NCBI GenBank assembly: GCA_021826795.1
Contig: JAKAYM010000087.1
Location: 1 to 7,701 of the forward strand
From: Thermoplasmata archaeon
GTDB lineage: Archaea; Thermoplasmatota; Thermoplasmata; Thermoplasmatales; Thermoplasmataceae
DNA: 7,701 nt
Direction of reading: 5' to 3'
Shown here: positions 1 to 6,020 of the stretch, one piece after another
How the letters are laid out: every line of letters starts with the position of its first letter
Numbering within the stretch: position 1 is the stretch's first letter
The notes under the pieces: model-generated
What the model saw: the letters and a program-made list of their open reading frames with translations, nothing else
The model's database searches: none
What the model was told of the DNA's origin: nothing
Made by a program: the position numbers and the translations under genes

Positions 1-75
1 GAGAATATTGTACAGGAAATGATGTTAAAGGTCTATTTCTACAATGAGTACAGTAAACTAAGGGAGGGGAACTAA
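1..75 (+). CDS. 3' end of an unidentified protein gene (partial, cut by window edge)
   Basis: The first frame is open from base 1 and stops at TAA 73-75, giving 24 residues that end in NEYSKLREGN. The other two + frames stop by base 45. The piece is rich in aromatic and charged residues (KVYFYNEYSKLRE). This faintly recalls the Tyr-Tyr-Asn segment near the C-terminus of DDE-type integrases, but 24 residues cannot establish a family. It runs in the same direction as the malic enzyme gene but is separated from it by 334 non-coding bases, so the two are unlikely to share a transcript. It could also be chance open sequence. Confidence 0.35.
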   Translation, partial: ENIVQEMMLKVYFYNEYSKLREGN

Positions 76-322
76 TTACGCAACTGACTTCAAAAATATA
101 ACTCTTTGTCATACTTTAATACAATCTTATGAGTAAGTCAGAAACCCGGGAATCAGGTAACGTTATAGTGCATAACTCCAGTCAACTCCCCTTCAGCATC
201 AATACAGTACGGTTCTTCCTGGAAACTTTATAACCATGGATCTGGAACTGGTGTGTATGGAGTAAAAACATAGTAATGCATTGGTATGCAATACATAATG
301 ACATTATAGATAAAATAATGAT

Positions 323-336
323 GTTATCATGATAAC
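323..336. repeat. 14-base perfect palindrome (possible operator)
   Basis: GTTATCATGATAAC is identical to its own reverse complement. Its centre is about 56 bases upstream of the centre of the malic enzyme TATA element and about 80 bases upstream of the start codon, which would suit an activator or upstream operator site. A second inverted repeat lies at 295-307. No regulator gene is adjacent, so the regulatory role is inference from symmetry and position only. Confidence 0.35.
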
Positions 337-374
337 TGCTTCGGCAATTGCAGTAATACACCTTCAAATTAATA

Positions 375-409
375 CGTAAAGTTTTAATAATAAACTTATA
401 TATATTTTT
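375..409 (+). promoter_or_regulatory. Leaderless archaeal promoter of the malic enzyme operon
   Basis: TTTTAATAA at 382-390 is centred 24 bases before ATG 410, the usual distance from TATA box to transcription start, so the message probably begins at or next to the start codon. A purine-containing CGTAAAG at 375-381 could serve as the BRE. A second TATA-like run, CTTATATATA at 394-403, is too close to the start codon to drive a leaderless message from it. No Shine-Dalgarno sequence precedes 410, consistent with leaderless initiation. Confidence 0.5.
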
Positions 410-1717
410 ATGATAATGAAAGATTCTGAGAGAACAGAATACTTCGACAGAAACGCAATAGAAATCTCAAAAAAATATAAGGGAAAAATACTGACTCTTC
501 CTAAAGTCCCTATAAAAGGGATGGAGGATTTTTCATCACTCTATACCCCGGGGATCGCTGCCGTTTCAAAAAAAATTGAGGCTGACAAGGAGCTTGCATA
601 CGAACTGACAGGCAAATGGAATTCAGTGGCGATTTTAACGGACGGTACAAGAGTTCTCGGAATCGGCAATGTTGGTCCGGATGCAGCAATCCCTGTTATG
701 GAGGGAAAGGCTCTACTTTTTAATTATCTGGGCGGTGTGAATGCTATTCCGATACCATTGGTTATTAAGGATAACGATGAGTTCATAGTTGCTGCAAAGG
801 CCATACAGCCATATTTTGGCGGATACAATCTGGAGGATATCCAGTCGCCAAGGTGCTTCTTTCTCCTGGAGAGTCTCCAGAAGTCCATGGATATACCGGT
901 ATGGCACGATGACCAGCTCGGTACAGCATCCATAATACTGGCGGGAGCCATCAATGCACTGAAACTGGTAAACAAAAAAAAGGAAGAAGCAAAAATCGTT
1001 TTCAACGGTGCCGGTGCGGCCAATATCGCTGCAATATACCTTTTTGAGGCTGCCGGCTTTAAAAAAGAGAACATAATTGCAATCGACTCTAAGGGCATAA
1101 TAGAGCCTTCCAGGGCAGATATAGATGCCCTGATGTTCAAGAATCCGTGGAAATACAAAATAGCATTGGAAACAAACGGAGATCGTGTTAAGGGAGACCC
1201 TGCAAATGCCTTCAGGGGGGCGGATCTTGTTGTTTCAGCATCAGTTTCCATCCCGGGGACAATTAAAAATGAATGGGTAAAATCCATGAACAGGGATCCG
1301 GTTATATTTGCCCTGGCAAATCCATTACCGGAAATCTGGCCTGAAGAAGCGAAAAAATCAGGAGCGAGAATCGTGGCAACTGGCAGGGGGGATTTCCCGA
1401 ATCAGATCAATAATAGCATGGTATTTCCCGGTGTTTTCAGGGGTGTTCTGGATGCAAGATCTAAGGGTGTGAATTTTCAGATCATGGTTGCTGCCTCCCA
1501 GGCAATTGCAGATTTTGTTGAAAACCCTACGGAGGACCATATAGTTCCATCCATGGAGGACTTTGATCTTTTCCCCAGAGTGGCCTCTGTTGTTGCAAGG
1601 AAATGCGTAGAATCTGGTCTCGCAAGAAAATCCGATTCCACTGAGGGATTTTACAGGACTGCATCGGATATTATAACAAAGAATAGAAATATTTACAACA
1701 AATTATTTGACATGTAG
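410..1717 (+). CDS. Malic enzyme (malate dehydrogenase, oxaloacetate-decarboxylating, NAD(P)-dependent)
   Basis: This cytoplasmic enzyme oxidatively decarboxylates malate to pyruvate and CO2 with reduction of NAD(P), linking the citric acid cycle to pyruvate and supplying reducing power. The 435 residues match the short prokaryotic/archaeal form without the C-terminal phosphotransacetylase-like domain. The malic N-terminal domain (about 15-160) has YTPG at 45-48, LTDGTRVLGIGNVGP at 77-91, the GKA segment with the likely catalytic Lys100, and the metal-binding ED pair at 142-143. The NAD-binding domain begins with HDDQ at 166-169, then the Rossmann loop GAGAAN at 200-205, an acidic Asp226 after the second strand, ANPLPEI at 303-309, and TGRGDFPNQINN at 324-335. 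Leu170 replaces the His usual in HDDQHGTA. ATG 410 is chosen; in-frame ATG 416 is an alternative two codons later. Cofactor preference is not settled by the sequence. It is the first gene of an operon with the acetyltransferase. Confidence 0.95.
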   Translation: MIMKDSERTEYFDRNAIEISKKYKGKILTLPKVPIKGMEDFSSLYTPGIAAVSKKIEADKELAYELTGKWNSVAILTDGTRVLGIGNVGPDAAIPVMEGKALLFNYLGGVNAIPIPLVIKDNDEFIVAAKAIQPYFGGYNLEDIQSPRCFFLLESLQKSMDIPVWHDDQLGTASIILAGAINALKLVNKKKEEAKIVFNGAGAANIAAIYLFEAAGFKKENIIAIDSKGIIEPSRADIDALMFKNPWKYKIALETNGDRVKGDPANAFRGADLVVSASVSIPGTIKNEWVKSMNRDPVIFALANPLPEIWPEEAKKSGARIVATGRGDFPNQINNSMVFPGVFRGVLDARSKGVNFQIMVAASQAIADFVENPTEDHIVPSMEDFDLFPRVASVVARKCVESGLARKSDSTEGFYRTASDIITKNRNIYNKLFDM

Positions 1718-1722
1718 GTGAT
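1716..1722 (+). promoter_or_regulatory. Ribosome binding site that decides a TTG start
   Basis: AGGTGAT, with GGTGAT at 1717-1722, matches the sequence complementary to the 3' end of archaeal 16S rRNA. It overlaps the last two bases of the malic enzyme stop codon and lies 5 bases before TTG 1728. This supports TTG as the true start of the second gene and suggests translational coupling. Confidence 0.75.
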
Positions 1723-1727
1723 AAAGC

Positions 1728-2195
1728 TTGGTTAACATTAGATTAATGGAAAAAAAGGATATAGACGGTGTAATGGAGCAGCTATTGAGATTAAAACATT
1801 TAAACGAAGAATTTGATCCTCTTTTAAAGGTATCAGTAGGAAATGAAAAAGAGATATCTGAAAAACTCAGCAGGATTATTGAGGACAGGGAAAATCATAT
1901 AGGACTTGTTGCCGAGGATGGAAAAAGACTGGTAGGCATGATAATGTCTGATGTTATATTCAGAATATATTATGACCCTAAATACGAGGCAAGAATTAGA
2001 GAATTTTATGTAATTCCTGAATACAGGGGAAAGGGCGTTGGGATAAAACTCCTTGACAAATTGAGGGAGCTGGCTGCCGAAAGGAACATAAAAATGATAA
2101 CTGCAGAATTTCCATCCCTGAACCTGATTGCATCTAAATTCTATGAAAGCATTGATTTCAAGGAACTAATAAAAATTTATTCTAAAATAAATTAA
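1728..2195 (+). CDS. GNAT-family N-acetyltransferase
   Basis: A 155-residue single-domain protein of the GCN5-related acetyltransferase superfamily, which moves an acetyl group from acetyl-CoA to an amine. The acetyl-CoA pyrophosphate loop is visible as IPEYRGKGVGIKLL at 96-109, fitting the R/Q-x-x-G-x-G/A pattern, and the C-terminal FYESIDF at 138-144 matches the usual FYE-x-x-GF end of the fold. The N-terminal IRLMEKKDID is also typical. Residues 24-55 form a longer charged insertion between the first strand and the core. The substrate (protein amine, antibiotic or metabolite) cannot be told. The start is TTG, 10 bases after the malic enzyme stop, backed by a strong ribosome binding site; the nearest ATG lies inside the conserved N-terminus. 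Co-transcription with malic enzyme is likely, but whether it acts on that enzyme is unknown. Confidence 0.9.
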   Translation: MVNIRLMEKKDIDGVMEQLLRLKHLNEEFDPLLKVSVGNEKEISEKLSRIIEDRENHIGLVAEDGKRLVGMIMSDVIFRIYYDPKYEARIREFYVIPEYRGKGVGIKLLDKLRELAAERNIKMITAEFPSLNLIASKFYESIDFKELIKIYSKIN

Positions 2196-2210
2196 AAAAA
2201 ATTTATTTTT
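2194..2210. terminator. Bidirectional oligo-T terminator between convergent genes
   Basis: Eight A's at 2194-2201 are followed by TTTATTTTT at 2202-2210. Read on the + strand this gives a T-rich tract right after the acetyltransferase stop; read on the - strand the A-run is a T8 tract right after the aconitase stop. Archaeal RNA polymerase terminates at oligo-T tracts, and the two stops are only 13 bases apart. The site overlaps the last bases of both genes. Confidence 0.6.
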
Positions 2211-4716
2211 AGGCGGATAAAGCTATATATTTCAGTATATTTCCAGTTTTTACATAATTGAGCTCTGCATTTGTATTTATCAGAGCCTTTCCCTTTACCG
2301 GTTTTCCATTTATTTTTATAGTTAATTCCTTTCCTATGGAGATATCATTGATACCCTCTATGTTAACTATTTCATCGCCTTTCATACTTGGAATACTGTT
2401 AACCTGTATTGGAATTATACCCATATCTACGAGGTTGCTTCTGTGAATTCTTTCAAAGCTTTCAGCTATCACAGCCTTAACGCCAAGAAGAGATGTAACC
2501 TTTGCTGCCCAGTCCCTAGAGCTCCCGGATCCATACTGCTTTCCTGCAAATATGACTAAAGGTACATTATTTTGTTTATATTTCATAGCTGCCTCGTAGA
2601 AGGTCATTACTTCTCCATCCGGGTAGTAAACAGTATCACCTCCAGTATGATCTACCATCAAATTCCGTGTTTTTGGATTGGAGAATCCACCGCGTAGCAT
2701 TACTTCATGGTTTCCACGGCGGGAACCGAAGGTATTCATCTCAGTAACTCCCAGCGATGCCAGATATTTTCCGGCAACGGAATCCTTTGTTATCGGCCCT
2801 GCCGGCGATATATGATCGGTTGTAATCTTATCCCCGAATATGGCAAATATTCTACCATTTATTACATCCTTTACAGGTTCCATGTACATCCACGGTGGCA
2901 TTTTTATGTATGTTGAATCCTTTTTAAAATCAAATATCATTCCCCCGCTTGATTTCATAGATTCCCAGTTTGAATCCCCCTTGAATACATCGCTGTATTC
3001 CTTTTTGTACGTTTCTGGATCCATGGCAAGATGGAAATACTTCTTTATCTCCTCAGTACTTGGCCATATATCACTGAGATACACAGCTTTTCCGTTATCC
3101 TGGCCTATTGGTTCTCTTGAAAGGTCAATATCCAGCGTTCCCGCAAGTGCAAAGGCAACTACCAGCATGGGAGATGCAAGGAATGCTCCTGCAATATATG
3201 GATTTATTCTTCCCTCAAAGTTCCTGTTCCCGCTGAGCACTGCAAAAGTTTTTACATTATTTTTCAGCATGTCATCCTGAACTTCAGGTATTAGGGGGCC
3301 TGCATTTCCTATGCACGTTGTGCATCCGTAACCCACCAGTTCGAATCCAATTTTATTAAGGTACTTCATCAGACCTGCCTTTTGCAGGTATTCTGTTACT
3401 ACTTTAGATCCGGGAGCCAGGCTTGTTTTTATTGTCTGCGCCGGTACAATGTTATGTTCTACTGCCTTTTTTGCCATGAGTCCCGCTCCGAGAAGGACAA
3501 ACGGATCAGATGTATTTGTACAGCTTGTGATTGCAGCAATAACCACCGATCCATTTTTAACGAGCTTTCCGTCTTTACCGTCTTTAATAAGTTCATCTAT
3601 TTTTCCCTTTAAATCATCTATATTTACAAGCTCATCCGGATTCTTCGGACCTGCAACAGCACTTTTAATATCAGAAAGATCGATTTCCACGGTATCGCTG
3701 TATTTCTTTGGACCGTTATAGAACAGGCACTGTTCCCTGAAGTATTTTTCTACAGATTCTGCATCTCTACCAGTGCCTGTGAGGTATTTCAGTGTTTCAC
3801 TATCCACTGGAAAATATCCGATGGTGGCTCCGTATTCAGGTGCCATATTGGATATTGTTGCCCGATCCTGTGCTGTTAATTCAGAAAGTGCCCCGTAGAA
3901 CTCAACAAATTTTCCCACAACATTCCTTGCACGTAGTGTTTTTGTAATGTAAAGTACGACATCTGTGGGTGTAACCCCTGTGGGAACATTGCCCTTTAAA
4001 TTTACACCTATAACCTCCGGGACAGTCATGAAATATGGTTCATTGAGCATTGAAGCCTCAGCCTCCAGACCGCCGACTCCCCAGCCCAGTACTCCTATGC
4101 CTCCGATCATGGTTGTATGAGAATCTGCTCCTATGAGGCTCTCTGGAAATATCTCTCCATTTTCTATAACCGCAACTGATGATAAATATTCAAGGTTGAT
4201 CTGATGAACTATTCCGTGGCCTGGCGGTACAATTCTAACATTCTTGAAAGATTGCTGTGACCACTTAAGAAAGTCATATCTTTCGACATTTCTGGAGAAT
4301 TCATCCTTCATATTCAGAATGATAGGCTCATCTCCGCGGAATGAATCTACAATTATAGAATGGTCAATAACAAGGTCTGACTTTGTTGCAGGATTAACCT
4401 CTTCAGGGTTCCTTCTCATTTTCTGGTAGTATTCCCGCATTGCTGCAAGGTCCACCAGTATTGGAACTCCAGTATAATCCTGAAAAACTACCCTTGAAGG
4501 CTTAAAGGCCATTTCCGCCCCTGACTTCATGTTTGCAAGATTTTCTATCGACCTATCATCTATATCAACGCCGTCATAATTCCTCAACACGTTTTCCAGT
4601 AAAATCTTAAATGAATACGGTAGATTATCAACATCATACTTGCCGGCTAGCTGATTCAATGGATAATAGTTAAGAGTCCTGTCTTTTATTTTTATTGTAT
4701 TGTGCTGTATGTTCAT
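2209..4716 (-). CDS. acnA: Aconitate hydratase (aconitase A, monomeric 4Fe-4S type)
   Basis: Aconitase interconverts citrate and isocitrate through cis-aconitate in the citric acid cycle, using a labile 4Fe-4S cluster in the cytoplasm. Numbered from ATG 4716 (835 residues), the three cluster cysteines are C399 in SCTNTS and C465/C468 in GCTTC. Other family motifs are FRGDEPIILNMKDEF at 126-140, HGIVHQINLEYL at 167-178, GADSHTT at 196-202, APEYGAT at 292-298, GDKITTDHISPAG at 628-640 and the catalytic-serine loop YGSGSSRDWAAK at 728-739. The C-terminal swivel domain is fused, which argues against the two-subunit LeuC/LeuD-type enzymes. The length is somewhat below the roughly 890 residues common in bacterial AcnA. 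The frame can extend five codons to TTG 4731. I prefer ATG 4716 because a TATA-like element sits about 24 bases upstream and no Shine-Dalgarno sequence supports the TTG. After AAK the usual Gly is Val (AAKVTS). It is transcribed alone. Confidence 0.96.
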   Translation of the reverse strand: MNIQHNTIKIKDRTLNYYPLNQLAGKYDVDNLPYSFKILLENVLRNYDGVDIDDRSIENLANMKSGAEMAFKPSRVVFQDYTGVPILVDLAAMREYYQKMRRNPEEVNPATKSDLVIDHSIIVDSFRGDEPIILNMKDEFSRNVERYDFLKWSQQSFKNVRIVPPGHGIVHQINLEYLSSVAVIENGEIFPESLIGADSHTTMIGGIGVLGWGVGGLEAEASMLNEPYFMTVPEVIGVNLKGNVPTGVTPTDVVLYITKTLRARNVVGKFVEFYGALSELTAQDRATISNMAPEYGATIGYFPVDSETLKYLTGTGRDAESVEKYFREQCLFYNGPKKYSDTVEIDLSDIKSAVAGPKNPDELVNIDDLKGKIDELIKDGKDGKLVKNGSVVIAAITSCTNTSDPFVLLGAGLMAKKAVEHNIVPAQTIKTSLAPGSKVVTEYLQKAGLMKYLNKIGFELVGYGCTTCIGNAGPLIPEVQDDMLKNNVKTFAVLSGNRNFEGRINPYIAGAFLASPMLVVAFALAGTLDIDLSREPIGQDNGKAVYLSDIWPSTEEIKKYFHLAMDPETYKKEYSDVFKGDSNWESMKSSGGMIFDFKKDSTYIKMPPWMYMEPVKDVINGRIFAIFGDKITTDHISPAGPITKDSVAGKYLASLGVTEMNTFGSRRGNHEVMLRGGFSNPKTRNLMVDHTGGDTVYYPDGEVMTFYEAAMKYKQNNVPLVIFAGKQYGSGSSRDWAAKVTSLLGVKAVIAESFERIHRSNLVDMGIIPIQVNSIPSMKGDEIVNIEGINDISIGKELTIKINGKPVKGKALINTNAELNYVKTGNILKYIALSA

Positions 4717-4736
4717 ATATTGTAAAGCCAAGATGA

Positions 4737-4744
4737 TATTTTAA
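4737..4744 (-). promoter_or_regulatory. TATA-like element of the aconitase promoter
   Basis: On the - strand this reads TTAAAATA, centred about 24 bases before ATG 4716, which fits a leaderless transcript. A competing TATA-like element, GATATAATA at 4748-4756, is centred about 21 bases before TTG 4731. Which one is used determines the start codon, and the sequence alone does not settle it. Confidence 0.4.
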
Positions 4745-4755
4745 CATTATTATAT

Positions 4756-4767
4756 CGAAATATTTCG
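4756..4767. repeat. 12-base perfect palindrome upstream of aconitase
   Basis: CGAAATATTTCG equals its reverse complement. It lies about 20 bases upstream of the proposed aconitase TATA element and would abut the alternative TATA at 4748-4756. It is a plausible binding site for a dimeric regulator. No regulator gene is present in the window, so the role is inferred from position. Confidence 0.35.
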
Positions 4768-5086
4768 GTGATATCCTGAATAGGTGGTTGTGTACCATAT
4801 TATGTGTAAATATAAACCCCCTGTTAATAATGAAATGATCATCAAATAACAGAAGAATCGATACAATAAAATCATGTATCATTTTAAACATCTCCTATAT
4901 ATCAATATTAATTCAGCAGTTGGCGTCCGTTTTGTTTTCATTTCTAATTCACATTAATTTCTTAGCCTTTAGTTTCATTTTTGATTTAATATTTCTATAT
5001 ATCCATAAATACTGATTAAATACAAACTCGCTTTGGTATAGCATCATATAGAAATGTTCCATTCAAATTTAGAAAGGTATTGTATA

Positions 5087-5101
5087 GAAAACTTAAATAT
5101 A
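5087..5101 (+). promoter_or_regulatory. Leaderless promoter of KDG aldolase (BRE plus TATA)
   Basis: GAAAAC at 5087-5092 resembles a BRE and is followed directly by TTAAATATA at 5093-5101, centred 24 bases before ATG 5121. There is no Shine-Dalgarno sequence between it and the ATG. This is a clear archaeal promoter arrangement for a leaderless message. Confidence 0.65.
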
Positions 5102-5120
5102 CATTGTTATTTACTTACGT

Positions 5121-5993
5121 ATGAAATCTCTAGAATCGATAATACCATTAATCACCCCATTTGTTGATAACAGAATTGATAAAAAACTGGCTGTGGAACA
5201 CGGTAATGATGTGCTGAAGGGAGGCATGAAGTATTTATTTTTAGCTGGAACAACCGGAATTGGTCCTTCTATTTCAACTCCTGAAAAACTAGAGTTACTG
5301 GATGCCTTTGCAAATATGCCTGACAGTGTTATACTTCAGGTTGGGTCACTCAATCTGGAGGATTCTATTGATATGGCCAGGGCAGCAAAGAAGAAAAAGA
5401 TACACGCAGTAGCAGCTCTCCCACCTTATTATTTTACAGGCATGAAAAGAGAATGGCTTGTTAGGTACTATGTTAAGATATCATCGGAATATCCTACCAT
5501 AATCTATAATTATCCGGATACAACAGGGTATAACATAACCTATGATATTGTTAATGATATAAAGAAGGAGGGTGGAAATGTGATAGGTATCAAGGAAACT
5601 ACATTTGATATGAATGACATTCTGAATACAAAAATGTATGTAAACGATTTCAAGGTTTATACCGGCCCTGACCAGTATATTTTATCCGCATTCAGGCTGA
5701 ACCTTGATGGGTATGTTTCAGGGGCTGGAAATTACGGATATAAAATTATAAAGGATATAGAAGAAAATTATGACAATGAGAATGGAGATAAATATCAGTT
5801 TCTACTCAATGAATTATCCGGATTATCCAGAAAATACGGCACAATTTCCTCTATATATGACATGGTGGAAATCATGACAGGAGTACATGCTGGAAGTCCC
5901 AGGGAACCATTCTTTAAAATATCTAATGGAGACAGGCTTAAATTAAAAGACGAAATTGAAGTATTATTCAAAAAATATAATTATAAATTTTAA
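5121..5993 (+). CDS. kdgA: 2-keto-3-deoxygluconate aldolase (DHDPS/NAL superfamily)
   Basis: A class I aldolase of the dihydrodipicolinate synthase / N-acetylneuraminate lyase superfamily, likely cleaving 2-keto-3-deoxygluconate to pyruvate and glyceraldehyde in the non-phosphorylative Entner-Doudoroff pathway. In the 290-residue protein the pyruvate-binding GTTG is at 43-46, within GTTGIGPS as in the Sulfolobus KDG aldolase, and not the GTTGE of dihydrodipicolinate synthase. YNYP at 129-132 supplies the catalytic Tyr129, and GIKET at 156-160 supplies the Schiff-base Lys158. The Arg that follows YN-x-P in dihydrodipicolinate synthase is absent (DTTG here), which argues against lysine biosynthesis. 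At the position where Sulfolobus enzymes carry an Arg that contacts substrate phosphate (YYYPRM), this one has YYFTGM (Gly107), suggesting preference for the non-phosphorylated substrate. ATG 5121 is fixed by the leaderless promoter. It is monocistronic and convergent with the transporter gene. Confidence 0.88.
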   Translation: MKSLESIIPLITPFVDNRIDKKLAVEHGNDVLKGGMKYLFLAGTTGIGPSISTPEKLELLDAFANMPDSVILQVGSLNLEDSIDMARAAKKKKIHAVAALPPYYFTGMKREWLVRYYVKISSEYPTIIYNYPDTTGYNITYDIVNDIKKEGGNVIGIKETTFDMNDILNTKMYVNDFKVYTGPDQYILSAFRLNLDGYVSGAGNYGYKIIKDIEENYDNENGDKYQFLLNELSGLSRKYGTISSIYDMVEIMTGVHAGSPREPFFKISNGDRLKLKDEIEVLFKKYNYKF

Positions 5994-6020
5994 ATTATTA
6001 CATACATTTATGTCAAATTC
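5994..6020. terminator. Possible terminator between convergent aldolase and amt genes
   Basis: The 27-base gap holds a small hairpin, ACATA at 6000-6004 and TATGT at 6009-6013 around a CATT loop. The T-rich TTATTTTAT following on the + strand lies inside the end of amt. For the - strand, an A-run at 5970-5975 would give T6 within the end of the aldolase gene. Both signals are weak. Confidence 0.3.

Larger units (their letters stand above)
76..409. other. Non-coding region upstream of malic enzyme
   Basis: No credible gene is present. The only longer frame, on the - strand at 182-367, is 61 codons of low-complexity translation with no upstream signals. The region holds several short inverted repeats: ATAATG-A-CATTAT at 295-307, a perfect 14-base palindrome at 323-336, and ACTGC/GCAGT arms at 335-354 that enclose a possible C(TTCG)G tetraloop. 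The malic enzyme promoter is at its right end. I saw no tRNA or box C/D RNA pattern. Confidence 0.6.
4717..5120. other. Divergent intergenic region between aconitase and KDG aldolase
   Basis: About 400 AT-rich bases carry the promoters of both flanking genes and no convincing gene. A 73-codon - strand frame (4891-4670) overlaps the aconitase start out of frame, has no upstream signal and reads as a composition artefact. Symmetric elements include a 12-base palindrome at 4756-4767 on the aconitase side. On the aldolase side the octamer TATAGAAA occurs at 5047-5054 and 5083-5090, and inverted at 4992-4999. Confidence 0.6.

Noticed and set aside
182..367. 61-codon - strand frame upstream of malic enzyme
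   Set aside because: Composition is unlike the real genes, there is no promoter spacing, and it crosses the 14-base palindrome; most likely chance.
76..409. tRNA, box C/D RNA or CRISPR repeat in the left intergenic region
   Set aside because: No cloverleaf, T-loop consensus, paired C and D boxes, or regularly spaced repeats could be found.
724..1287. 187-codon - strand frame inside malic enzyme
   Set aside because: It lies wholly antisense to a gene with clear catalytic motifs, has no upstream promoter or ribosome site, and its translation shows no recognisable domain.
2840..3280. 146-codon + strand frame inside aconitase
   Set aside because: Antisense shadow of aconitase, with no supporting signals and no family resemblance.
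4670..4891. 73-codon - strand frame over the aconitase start
   Set aside because: It overlaps the aconitase N-terminus out of frame, occupies the promoter region and has no ribosome site; the translation is low-complexity.
5121..5993. Dihydrodipicolinate synthase (DapA) identity for the aldolase
   Set aside because: GTTGIGPS replaces GTTGE and the Arg after the YN-x-P motif is missing, so the KDG aldolase branch fits better.
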